In this document: positions 1 through 5,723 of the stretch, in pieces
Layout: each line of letters starts with the position of its first letter
Numbering within the stretch: the first letter of the stretch is position 1
Source of the DNA: an uncultured Chloroflexota bacterium
Lineage (GTDB): Bacteria > Chloroflexota > Limnocylindria > Limnocylindrales > CSP1-4
NCBI GenBank assembly: GCA_903928275.1
Contig: CAIYQJ010000438.1
Location: forward strand, 1-8,992
Direction of reading: 5' to 3'
Length of the DNA stretch: 8,992 nt
Notes under the pieces: model-generated
Told to the model about the DNA's origin: nothing
The model's input: only the letters and a program-made list of their open reading frames with translations
Database searches by the model: none
Made by a program: the position numbers and the translations under genes

Positions 1-1641
1 AGCGCCGATGGCGGCGTCACCTGGGCGGAACCCGCCGGGCTGCCCGCGACACATCCGGGCGCCACGACCTCGTCGTCCGAGGTCGCCGTCCTCGCGTCCG
101 ACCCGGACGTCGCCTATCTCCTCGACTCGACGCGCTCGAGCTCGGCCCCGTACGACGCGACGAGCGGGACGTCGCTCTATCGGACCGGCGACGCGGGTGC
201 CTCGTGGACCCGCGTCGGGGGCGATGCGCTCACCGGGCGGATCGTCTTCGACATCGCGGTCGTCCCCAGCGCGGTGGGGCCGCCGGTCGTCCTCGTGCTC
301 GACGGCGAGACCGGCATCCTGCGCAGCACCGACGGAGGCCTGACGTTCGTCCCGGCGATCGCGGGGATCGTCCCCGACGCGAGCGTTGGAGCGATCTCCG
401 TGGGGTCGATCGCCGCGGGCCCCGACATCGGGGTCGCGTACGCGGCGAGTCCGACGCAGCTGTACGTCACGCGCGATGCCGGCGCCTCGTGGCGGATCGC
501 GTGCGTGGCGAGCGACGCCATGCCGTGCGGACGCCCGACCGTCGCGCCGGGCGACGGGGCGCTGGTCCTCCTCGCGGGCAGCGAGGGGATCGTCCGGAGC
601 ACGGACGCGGGCGCCACCTGGTCGCGCGTCGGCGCCGGCGTCCTTCCCGGGCCCGACACCGGTGGCATCGACTCGATCGTCGCGAGCGCAACCCATCCGG
701 CCGTGGTGCTCGCATCCGGGATCGCGGGCCTCTTCCGGTCCGGCGACGGCGGGGCGACCTGGATCCCCTGGGATGGCGGGATCCCCGCCGCGTCCCTGGG
801 CTCGAGCGACCGGGTGGCCATGGACGGGACCGAGCCGACGCACGCGTGGCGCGTCCACGAGACGCGGTTCTTCACGTCCGAGGACGGCGGCCGGACATGG
901 CGCGAGCTGCGCGGGCCGGATGCCACGGGCACGCCGGCCTACGCCGCCCTGGCGCGCGAGAGGACGTCCGCGGTCCTGGGGACCACGGACGGGATCGTGA
1001 CGCGGACCGATCTGGAATGGGCGCGCACGTCACCGGCGAAGCTCGCGATGGCGTTCGCCGCGGATCCGGGTGACGCGCTCCGCCTCTACGCTGCGACCTA
1101 CGCGGACGGCGTCGTGCGCTCCAGCGACGGCGGCCTGACGTGGGAACCGTGGTCGACGGGCCTTCCGCACACGATCGCGTGGTCGGTCGCCCCGCTCGTC
1201 GCGCGGGACGGGTGGGCCCTGCTCGCGACGGACGCGGGGCCGTGGGAGCGAGAGCGCGACGGCGCGCGCTGGGTCCCGCTCGGGACGGGGCTGCCGGATG
1301 CCGGCTCGCGCTCGATCGTCGCCTTGTCGGACGGCGCCGTCCTCGTCGGGCTCGAGACCCGCGGGATCTGGCGGCTGGACCGGGGCGCCGACGCCTGGCG
1401 CCCGCTCGGGCTCGACGGCCGGACCGTGCTCTCGATCACGGCCGGCCCCGGCGACGGCCACGTCCTCCTCGCCGCGACGGAGGCACGCGGCCTCTATCGG
1501 TCCGCGGACGCCGGCCGCACGTGGCGGCAGGTCGCATCGACCACCGCGAGCGCCGCCGTCGCGTACGACCCGGTGACGCGGCTCTTCGCCCTCGCGACCG
1601 GGGCGCGCGTCGCCCTGAGTGCCGACGATGGCCTGACGTGG
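1..1641 (+). repeat. Ten Asp-box protein repeats in the propeller gene
   Basis: The repeats are SADGGVTW (1-24), TGDAGASW (184-207), STDGGLTF (325-348), TRDAGASW (469-492), STDAGATW (598-621), SGDGGATW (739-762), SEDGGRTW (877-900), SSDGGLTW (1120-1143), SADAGRTW (1501-1524) and SADDGLTW (1618-1641). From the second to the seventh copy the spacing is about 130-145 bp (43-48 residues), which fits one copy per propeller blade. The spacing is then longer, and the 1143-1501 gap holds degenerate copies. This could mean two propellers or a propeller with decayed blades. Confidence 0.85.
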
Positions 1642-1788
1642 CGAACGGCGACGACCGGTCTGCCCGCGGCCGACGGACAGCGTCCCTGGTACCGGCGGAC
1701 GACGTCGGTCGCGGCCATGGCCGGCGGCGGGTTCCTCCTGACATCCTTCTCGGGCGCGTTCGTCGCGGTGCCGGAGGCCGGGCCGTGA
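1..1788 (+). CDS. Asp-box (BNR-like) beta-propeller repeat protein, 5' end outside window
   Basis: The frame is open from base 1 to a TGA at 1786-1788, giving 595 residues; the true start lies upstream. Ten copies of the Asp-box signature S/T-x-D-x-G-x-x-W/F are visible, starting with SADGGVTW at residue 1 and ending with SADDGLTW near residue 540. Between them are weaker blade-like segments (for example around residues 415-425 and 456-466) that keep the aromatic but lose the Asp-Gly. Asp-boxes sit in beta-hairpin turns of propeller folds such as sialidases, Vps10/sortilin and Ycf48-like proteins. They are structural, so they do not prove glycosidase activity, and I see no clear sialidase arginine triad. 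The chain ends without a membrane anchor. A signal peptide cannot be judged because the N-terminus is missing, although this repeat type is often exported. Its stop codon overlaps the next gene's start, so the two are probably co-translated. Fold assignment is firm; the role is unknown. Confidence 0.88.
   Translation, partial: SADGGVTWAEPAGLPATHPGATTSSSEVAVLASDPDVAYLLDSTRSSSAPYDATSGTSLYRTGDAGASWTRVGGDALTGRIVFDIAVVPSAVGPPVVLVLDGETGILRSTDGGLTFVPAIAGIVPDASVGAISVGSIAAGPDIGVAYAASPTQLYVTRDAGASWRIACVASDAMPCGRPTVAPGDGALVLLAGSEGIVRSTDAGATWSRVGAGVLPGPDTGGIDSIVASATHPAVVLASGIAGLFRSGDGGATWIPWDGGIPAASLGSSDRVAMDGTEPTHAWRVHETRFFTSEDGGRTWRELRGPDATGTPAYAALARERTSAVLGTTDGIVTRTDLEWARTSPAKLAMAFAADPGDALRLYAATYADGVVRSSDGGLTWEPWSTGLPHTIAWSVAPLVARDGWALLATDAGPWERERDGARWVPLGTGLPDAGSRSIVALSDGAVLVGLETRGIWRLDRGADAWRPLGLDGRTVLSITAGPGDGHVLLAATEARGLYRSADAGRTWRQVASTTASAAVAYDPVTRLFALATGARVALSADDGLTWRTATTGLPAADGQRPWYRRTTSVAAMAGGGFLLTSFSGAFVAVPEAGP
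1773..1787 (+). promoter_or_regulatory. Shine-Dalgarno GGAGG and GTG start of the hydrolase gene
   Basis: GGAGG at 1773-1777 lies 7 nt before the GTG at 1785, inside the last codons of the propeller gene. The GTG overlaps the upstream stop as GTGA. It is the only ATG/GTG/TTG in frame before the hydrophobic signal segment, so it fixes the start and implies translational coupling. Confidence 0.8.
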
Positions 1789-3896
1789 GCGGCGTTCGCG
1801 GCGTTCGCGGCGTTCGCGGAGGTCGCGACGGCGCGCGGCACGCTGGAGCGACCCACGGCGTCGGCCGGCTGGCACGGGCGCTCGCCGCGGTCGTCCTCGT
1901 CGCAGGGCTGTCGATCGCGCAGGCCGGTCCGGCGGGCGCCCCGGGAGCCGTCGCGGCCGCCGGCCTCCCGGGAGCGACCGCCGTCACCGGCGTCACGGCG
2001 CCCGGGCCGTGGACGACCGTTCAGGCCGACTACGACCTGGGCCGGGCCGAGCTCTCCGTGCTCGGTGCGGACGGCCGTCCACACCGCCTCCCCACCCGGC
2101 TCGTCGGCGAGATCACGGTCCCGGTCGGCGCGACAGGGCCACTTCCCGTCGTCATCCTCCTCCACGGTGCGCACCAGTCGTGCGCCGAGGGGCCCGACGG
2201 CATGGATTCGTCGGACTTCCCCTGCCTGCCGGGCTGGGAGCCGGTCGCCTCGTACACCGGGTATCGGTATCTCGCCCGCCTGCTCGCGAGCCACGGCGTC
2301 ATCGTCGCGAGCGTGGACGGCCGGCCGGTGGCGCCGTTCGACCACACGGATCGTCCATTCCCCGACGGCGCGACCGCGGACACCTCGACCTGGATGGACC
2401 TGCGCGCGCGGATCGTGGACGAGCAGCTGCGCCGGATCGTGCGGGCCGGGAGCGGCGAGTCGGGCACCGCCGTGGACTTCGGTGTCGGGCTCGCCGGCCA
2501 GGTGGATCCGGCGCGCGTGGGCCTCGTGGGCCACTCGCGCGGCGGCGAGGGGGTCGTCTGGGCGTCGCTGCTCGCCGGACCGCGGCCGTATGTCGTCCGG
2601 ACGGTGGTCGCGATCGCGCCGACCGACTTCGCCCGCCGTATCGTACCCGCCGACGTGGCGTTCGCCGTGCTGCTGCCCACGTGCGACGGGGACGTCTCCG
2701 ATCTCCAGGGAGCGGCGTTCTTCGACGACGCGCGGAACAGGCCGCGGACGGCGCCGCTCCTCCAGGTGGCGATCCACGGCGCCAACCACAACTTCTTCAA
2801 CACCGTGTGGCCGGACGAGCTCGGACCCATGGGACCAGGCCCGGGGCCGGTCAGCCCGCCGGTCGCGAACGGCTCCGTCACGCCCATCGATGGCGGCGTG
2901 CCGAGTGCATCCCCGAGCGCATCCGACGTCCCGCCGTCCGCCCCGAGCGCATCCGACGTCCTGCCGCCGGCCCCGAGCGCATCCGACGTTCCGCCGCCGG
3001 CACCGCCGTCGACCGAGCCGGCTCCGACCGCCTCCGCTTCGCCGTCCGGGTCGCCGTCGCCGTCCGGATCGCCGTCGCCGTCCGGGTCGCCGCCGGCGTC
3101 GCTGGGGCCCACGTGGGACGAGTCGTGCTCGCCGAGCGCCATCGGCACGAAGCGCCTCTCACGGCCTCGGCAGGAAGCCGTGGGGGCCTCCGTGGTCTCC
3201 GACGCGATCCTCGGCACGCTCCTCGCCGATCCTGCCTCGCTCGCCCGCCTTGGCGTCGGCGCGGCACCGCCGTCCGCGATCGCTGGCGCGCCGGTGACGG
3301 TCCGGGTGCAGATGCCGACCGCGGACCGGCTCGACGTGGCGTCGCTCGCGAACGGTCCCTACGCCCTCGCGGAGACGGAGGGCGGAGGGCGGATCACGCC
3401 GCGGCGGCTCGACTACTTCACGCTGTGCACGCCGGACCAGGGCATCTCTTCAGACACGTCACCCACGACGTGCCCGCCCACCGGGTTCACGCAGGCGCAG
3501 GTCGCACCGGAGCTCCGGGTCGGGTGGAAGACCCGGGCCGCCCTCCTGCGCCTCGCGCCCGCGCCCGGGCCGGTGGACGTCCGTCGACTCGATGCGTTCT
3601 CGGTCTCGGTCGCCGTCACGCCCGCCACGGCCGACCCCGAGCTGAACGACGACCTCGCCGCACGACCGTTCACGGTCGTCCTCGTGGACGCTGCGGGCCA
3701 CCGCGCGGCCGTGACGGTTCCGGCCACGGAGCCGGCGGTCCGGCCGTGGCCGACGCTCCCGGTCCTCGGAACCGTCCGGATCCCGCTCGCGCGGTTCCGG
3801 GGCGTGGACCTCGGGCGGATCGCGGCGGTGGAGATCGCGTTCGATCGCACCGCGCGCGGGGCGCTGCTCATCTCGGACGTCGCGTTCGTCCGCTGA
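1785..3896 (+). CDS. Secreted alpha/beta hydrolase with Pro/Ser repeat linker and C-terminal beta-sandwich-like region
   Basis: The product is 703 aa from a GTG with a good ribosome site. Residues 1-28 are Arg/Gly-rich with a GVR repeat. Residues 29-47 form a hydrophobic stretch ending in AQA, read as a signal peptide. The alpha/beta hydrolase core runs from about residue 75 to 345: beta-strand plus oxyanion-type LLHGA (125-129), nucleophile elbow GHSRGG with Ser251, probable acid in CDGD (Asp301 or Asp303), and His335 in the motif NHNFF. A serine hydrolase (esterase, lipase or amidase type) is therefore likely; the substrate is not visible. Residues about 365-440 are a low-complexity Pro/Ser/Ala/Gly linker made of DNA tandem repeats. 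After it comes CSPSAIGTKRLSRPRQEAVG (448-467), which resembles the segment that follows the catalytic His in related secreted hydrolases, and a beta-rich tail ending RTARGALLISDVAFVR that looks like a sugar-binding-type jelly roll. The gene overlaps the propeller gene and probably shares its transcript. Hydrolase call is strong; the C-terminal domain call is tentative. Confidence 0.87.
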   Translation: MSGVRGVRGVRGGRDGARHAGATHGVGRLARALAAVVLVAGLSIAQAGPAGAPGAVAAAGLPGATAVTGVTAPGPWTTVQADYDLGRAELSVLGADGRPHRLPTRLVGEITVPVGATGPLPVVILLHGAHQSCAEGPDGMDSSDFPCLPGWEPVASYTGYRYLARLLASHGVIVASVDGRPVAPFDHTDRPFPDGATADTSTWMDLRARIVDEQLRRIVRAGSGESGTAVDFGVGLAGQVDPARVGLVGHSRGGEGVVWASLLAGPRPYVVRTVVAIAPTDFARRIVPADVAFAVLLPTCDGDVSDLQGAAFFDDARNRPRTAPLLQVAIHGANHNFFNTVWPDELGPMGPGPGPVSPPVANGSVTPIDGGVPSASPSASDVPPSAPSASDVLPPAPSASDVPPPAPPSTEPAPTASASPSGSPSPSGSPSPSGSPPASLGPTWDESCSPSAIGTKRLSRPRQEAVGASVVSDAILGTLLADPASLARLGVGAAPPSAIAGAPVTVRVQMPTADRLDVASLANGPYALAETEGGGRITPRRLDYFTLCTPDQGISSDTSPTTCPPTGFTQAQVAPELRVGWKTRAALLRLAPAPGPVDVRRLDAFSVSVAVTPATADPELNDDLAARPFTVVLVDAAGHRAAVTVPATEPAVRPWPTLPVLGTVRIPLARFRGVDLGRIAAVEIAFDRTARGALLISDVAFVR
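1791..1826 (+). repeat. 9-bp tandem repeat GGCGTTCGC, 3 perfect copies plus 1 degenerate
   Basis: Perfect units are at 1791-1799, 1800-1808 and 1809-1817, followed by GGAGGTCGC at 1818-1826. They encode Gly-Val-Arg three times, then Gly-Gly-Arg, directly after the second codon of the hydrolase. The unit is a multiple of three, so copy-number change would lengthen or shorten the positively charged signal-peptide n-region without a frameshift. Confidence 0.9.
2911..3000 (+). repeat. 30-bp tandem repeat, three units, in the hydrolase linker
   Basis: Three head-to-tail 30-bp units begin at 2911, 2941 and 2971. Each starts CCCCGAGCGCATCCGACGT and varies mainly in its last third. They encode a ten-residue repeat of the type PSASDVxPxA. 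The DNA identity at synonymous positions points to recent duplication rather than only protein-level selection. Confidence 0.9.
3039..3092 (+). repeat. 18-bp tandem repeat, three units, in the hydrolase linker
   Basis: Three 18-bp units at 3039-3056, 3057-3074 and 3075-3092 encode SPSGSP three times. They differ only by GGG versus GGA in the glycine codon. Together with the 30-bp array this forms a flexible extracytoplasmic spacer between the catalytic core and the C-terminal part. Confidence 0.9.
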
Positions 3897-3902
3897 CCGC
3901 GG

Positions 3903-3920
3903 GCCGTCCGGAGACACGGC
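3903..3920. terminator. Weak hairpin between convergent genes
   Basis: The two convergent stops (3896 on plus, 3927 on minus) are only 30 bp apart. GCCGT (3903-3907) pairs with ACGGC (3916-3920) around an 8-nt loop. There is no T-run on either side. It may serve as a bidirectional terminator, but a 5-bp stem in such GC-rich DNA is poor evidence. Confidence 0.25.
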
Positions 3921-3926
3921 ACAGGG

Positions 3927-4874
3927 TCACGCCTTCGCCGGACCCCGTGCCCGCCACCACGCGACGGTCTCCGCGATCGACGACTCGAGCGGCGTGGCCT
4001 GCGTCGGGAATGCCGCGCGGAACGCCGAGTCGTCGACGATGAACGGCTCCTCGAACTCGTAGCCCATCTCGATCATCTCGCGGGCCTCGGGGATGAAGAG
4101 GCCGCCGATGCGGAGCATGAGCTTCCCGATGGCGCGCGACTTCGGGGGCGTCCCGGCGGCCGTTGCGGCGATCTCCACGAAGCGGAGCGTCGAGACGGTC
4201 GGCGCGTTGGGCACATGCCAGGCGCGGCCGAAGGCGTCGTCGTGACGCCCGAGCTCGATGAGGGCGCGGGCGAAGTCGGGCGCATACGTGTACGTGTGCG
4301 GCATCTCGGGGCGACCGTAGACGTCGGCTGCCTTGCCCGCGAGGAGCGGCCGGAAGAACCGGTCGCCGACGGCGGAGTCGGTCGCGCCGGGACCGAAGAA
4401 GTCCGCCCCCCGGCCGATCGTCACGGTGACGTCGCCGGCGCGGTGCGCGTCGAGGAACCGGGTCGCCATCGCTGCACGCGCACGGCCCTTCCGGCCGGTG
4501 GCCGCGTACGGGAGCGACTCCACCATCGGCTTGCCGCCGGTGGGGCCGTACATGTACAGGTTGTCGACGACGACCAGGCGGCGCCCGGTGCCCTTCAGGC
4601 CGCCGAGCACACCGTCGACGAGCGGCGGGAACCCTGCCGGCCAGTTCGAGAACGCCGGCTGCACCGCGAAGTAGACCGTGGCGGATCCCTCGGTCGCCGC
4701 GCGGACCGAGGCCGGGTCCGTCGCGTCGACGGGCACCCCGGCGGCGCCGGCGATGCCCGGGTCCCTCCCGGACCGCGTCGCGACGACGACGCTCTCGCCG
4801 GCCCCGGCGAGCTGGCGGGCGATGTGCGCGCCGATCTGGCCGCCACCGAGGACGACGTGCTGCGGAACGGTCAT
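3927..4874 (-). CDS. NAD(P)-binding epimerase/dehydratase-like oxidoreductase (atypical extended SDR)
   Basis: The product is 315 aa from an ATG at 4874-4872, preceded by AAGGAG at 8 nt. The N-terminal Rossmann motif is VLGGGQIG (8-15; G10, G12 and G15 fit GxGxxG). Arg34 and Arg37 after the second strand could favour NADP(H) over NAD(H). The central NLYMYGP (105-111) corresponds to the S-x-x-x-Y-G stretch of extended SDR enzymes. The canonical catalytic Y-x-x-x-K is not seen: Y123 is followed by AATG, and the nearest lysine is in RKGRARA (128-134). GADFFGPG (156-163) and the HTYTYAPDFARAL segment (193-205) match the substrate-side region of epimerase-like family members. The C-terminus ends in VAWWRARG, typical of these proteins. 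It is cytoplasmic by appearance. It is the second gene after tetR, overlapping it by ATGA, so it is probably the regulator's target. The substrate is unknown; a reductase or isomerase acting on a sugar nucleotide or small metabolite is possible. Confidence 0.85.
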   Translation of the reverse strand: MTVPQHVVLGGGQIGAHIARQLAGAGESVVVATRSGRDPGIAGAAGVPVDATDPASVRAATEGSATVYFAVQPAFSNWPAGFPPLVDGVLGGLKGTGRRLVVVDNLYMYGPTGGKPMVESLPYAATGRKGRARAAMATRFLDAHRAGDVTVTIGRGADFFGPGATDSAVGDRFFRPLLAGKAADVYGRPEMPHTYTYAPDFARALIELGRHDDAFGRAWHVPNAPTVSTLRFVEIAATAAGTPPKSRAIGKLMLRIGGLFIPEAREMIEMGYEFEEPFIVDDSAFRAAFPTQATPLESSIAETVAWWRARGPAKA

Positions 4875-5548
4875 CGTGGGGTCTCCTTCGATGGGTGGCT
4901 GTTGCGGGCGTCGGGGCCCGGCTCGAGCGCGGTGAACAGGTCGTCGAGGAGGTGGACCGCAGCGAGGTGCGCGTCGGGGGTCTCGCCGGTGACGAAGCCG
5001 GAGCCCAGGTAGCCGGAGACGTAGAGCGACGCGAGCCCGTGCACGGCGCTCCAGAGCAGGTGGGAGAGCCGGAGCGGGTCGGTCCCGGCGCAGTCGCCCC
5101 GCTCGATCGCGGCGGCACAGAGGTCCACGAGGAGGAACCCGGCGGTCTCGCCGACGGCGTCGCGTGGGCGGCCGAACATGAGGTCGAAGAGCTGCGGGAC
5201 CGCGATCGCCGTGTCCACGTATGCGAGGCCGTACGCGCGGAGCTGCACGACCGGGGGCGCCGCGGGGTCCGGCACCGAGGCGGCCAGGGCGGCGAGCATC
5301 TGGTCGAAGCCGCGCTGCGCGATCGCGTAGAGCAGGGCCTCGCGGTGCGGGAAGTGATGGAGCGGCGCGGTGTGGCTCACGCCCGTGAGTCGGGCCACGC
5401 CGCGGATCGTCACCGCGTCGCTCCCGCCCTGCTCGAGGAGACGGATGCCGGCGGCGATGCACGCTTCGCGGAGGTCGCCGTGGTGATAGCCGTCCGAAGT
5501 GGCCTGCGGGGGTGCAGGGCTTGTCATGTCGCTCGTCGTGCCTGTCAT
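4871..5548 (-). CDS. TetR/AcrR-family transcriptional regulator with WHG-type C-terminal domain
   Basis: The product is 225 aa from ATG at 5548-5546. The N-terminal DNA-binding domain starts at YHHGDLREA (21-29). Its helix-turn-helix is VTIRGVARLTGVSHTAPLHH (46-65), followed by FPHREALLYAIAQRGF, the usual TetR recognition region. The C-terminal ligand/dimer domain carries a W-x-x-V-H-G motif at W166, H170 and G171 in the segment LLWSAVHGLASL, typical of the WHG domain class. Start choice: a TTG at 5566 would lie inside the predicted operator and almost at the predicted transcript start; an ATG at 5527 has no ribosome site; 5548 has GTAGGA just upstream, although the spacing is short (3 nt). 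The stop overlaps the epimerase-like gene's ATG as ATGA, so the two are co-translated. Family members usually repress themselves and adjacent genes and release DNA on binding a small ligand; the ligand here is unknown. Confidence 0.9.
   Translation of the reverse strand: MTGTTSDMTSPAPPQATSDGYHHGDLREACIAAGIRLLEQGGSDAVTIRGVARLTGVSHTAPLHHFPHREALLYAIAQRGFDQMLAALAASVPDPAAPPVVQLRAYGLAYVDTAIAVPQLFDLMFGRPRDAVGETAGFLLVDLCAAAIERGDCAGTDPLRLSHLLWSAVHGLASLYVSGYLGSGFVTGETPDAHLAAVHLLDDLFTALEPGPDARNSHPSKETPR
4883..4888 (-). promoter_or_regulatory. Shine-Dalgarno AAGGAG of the epimerase-like gene
   Basis: On the minus strand AAGGAG (4888 to 4883) lies 8 nt before the ATG at 4874 and inside the last codons of tetR. 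It sets the start of the oxidoreductase at 4874, even though the reading frame stays open far upstream. Confidence 0.8.
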
Positions 5549-5564
5549 GTGTCCTACCAGCGTC

Positions 5565-5583
5565 AAGTTGACAGAGCTAACTT
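5565..5583. promoter_or_regulatory. Imperfect inverted repeat, candidate TetR operator
   Basis: On the plus strand the site reads AAGTTgaCagaGctAACTT: 5-bp outer arms AAGTT/AACTT and an inner C..G pair are symmetric about the centre (19 bp, 12 positions symmetric). It is AT-rich compared with its surroundings, overlaps the predicted -10 and start point of the tetR promoter, and lies 17 bp before the tetR ATG. This placement is classical for an autorepressor operator. Binding by this TetR is inference. Confidence 0.55.
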
Positions 5584-5607
5584 ACCATCGGTCACACGCG
5601 GCGTCAA
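5579..5607 (-). promoter_or_regulatory. Sigma70-like promoter for tetR and the epimerase-like gene
   Basis: On the minus strand TTGACG (5607 to 5602) is followed after exactly 17 bp by TAAGTT (5584 to 5579). The -35 matches consensus at 5 of 6 positions; the -10 is weaker (3 of 6) but keeps the first T-A and last T. The predicted start near 5572 leaves a leader of about 24 nt before the ATG at 5548. Confidence 0.5.
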
Positions 5608-5614
5608 GCGCGGA

Positions 5615-5655
5615 CCCGGCGCACGTGCGCCGGGCCCGGCCACGACGAGGCCGGG
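5615..5655. terminator. Two abutting GC-rich hairpins between the LLM gene and tetR
   Basis: Positions 5615-5634 form a perfect 20-bp palindrome, CCCGGCGCACGTGCGCCGGG, which folds as an 8-bp stem with an ACGT loop. Directly next to it, CCCGGCC (5635-5641) pairs with GGCCGGG (5649-5655) around a 7-nt loop. No T-run follows on either strand. They may act as a GC-rich terminator for the upstream minus-strand LLM gene, insulating the tetR promoter that begins 8 bp further on. The palindrome alone could instead be a dimeric protein-binding site. Confidence 0.5.
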
Positions 5656-5690
5656 ATGAAGGGCGTGATCGACCTGACACCGTAGGCACG

Positions 5691-5716
5691 GCTCGGCGGT
5701 CTCGCGGCCACCGAGC
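5691..5716 (-). terminator. Stem-loop 7 nt after the LLM oxidoreductase stop
   Basis: GCTCGGcGG (5691-5699) pairs with CCaCCGAGC (5708-5716), giving eight base pairs, one C-A mismatch and an 8-nt loop. It lies 7 nt past the minus-strand TGA (5726-5724). There is no U-tract, so if it terminates transcription it would be as a GC-rich, U-poor hairpin, perhaps with the two hairpins further downstream. The remaining bases of the 5608-5723 gap hold no gene that I can see. Confidence 0.4.
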
Positions 5717-5723
5717 TGCGGCG

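Noticed and set aside
1140..1784. In-frame extension upstream of the hydrolase GTG
   Set aside because: It overlaps the Asp-box gene in another frame and reads as Arg-rich low-complexity sequence. The signal peptide and GGAGG support the start at 1785.
1494..2789. Long minus-strand frame antisense to the propeller and hydrolase genes
   Set aside because: No domain motifs, composition typical of an antisense shadow, no promoter or ribosome site seen.
2911..3092. Direct repeats considered as a CRISPR-like array
   Set aside because: Units are contiguous with no unique spacers, are in frame inside a gene and encode a Pro/Ser linker.
2009..4042. Long plus-strand frame over the hydrolase and beyond
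   Set aside because: Arg/Pro-rich shadow frame without recognisable domains. It also runs through the end of the convergent minus-strand gene.
5568..5573. Consensus -35 TTGACA on the plus strand
   Set aside because: No matching -10 about 17 bp downstream and no plus-strand gene follows. The bases are better explained as part of the tetR inverted repeat.
5656..5690. Remnant gene between the LLM gene and tetR, with a CxxC-like stretch on the minus strand
   Set aside because: Only a few dozen codons, no start with ribosome site and no recognisable family; treated as non-coding.
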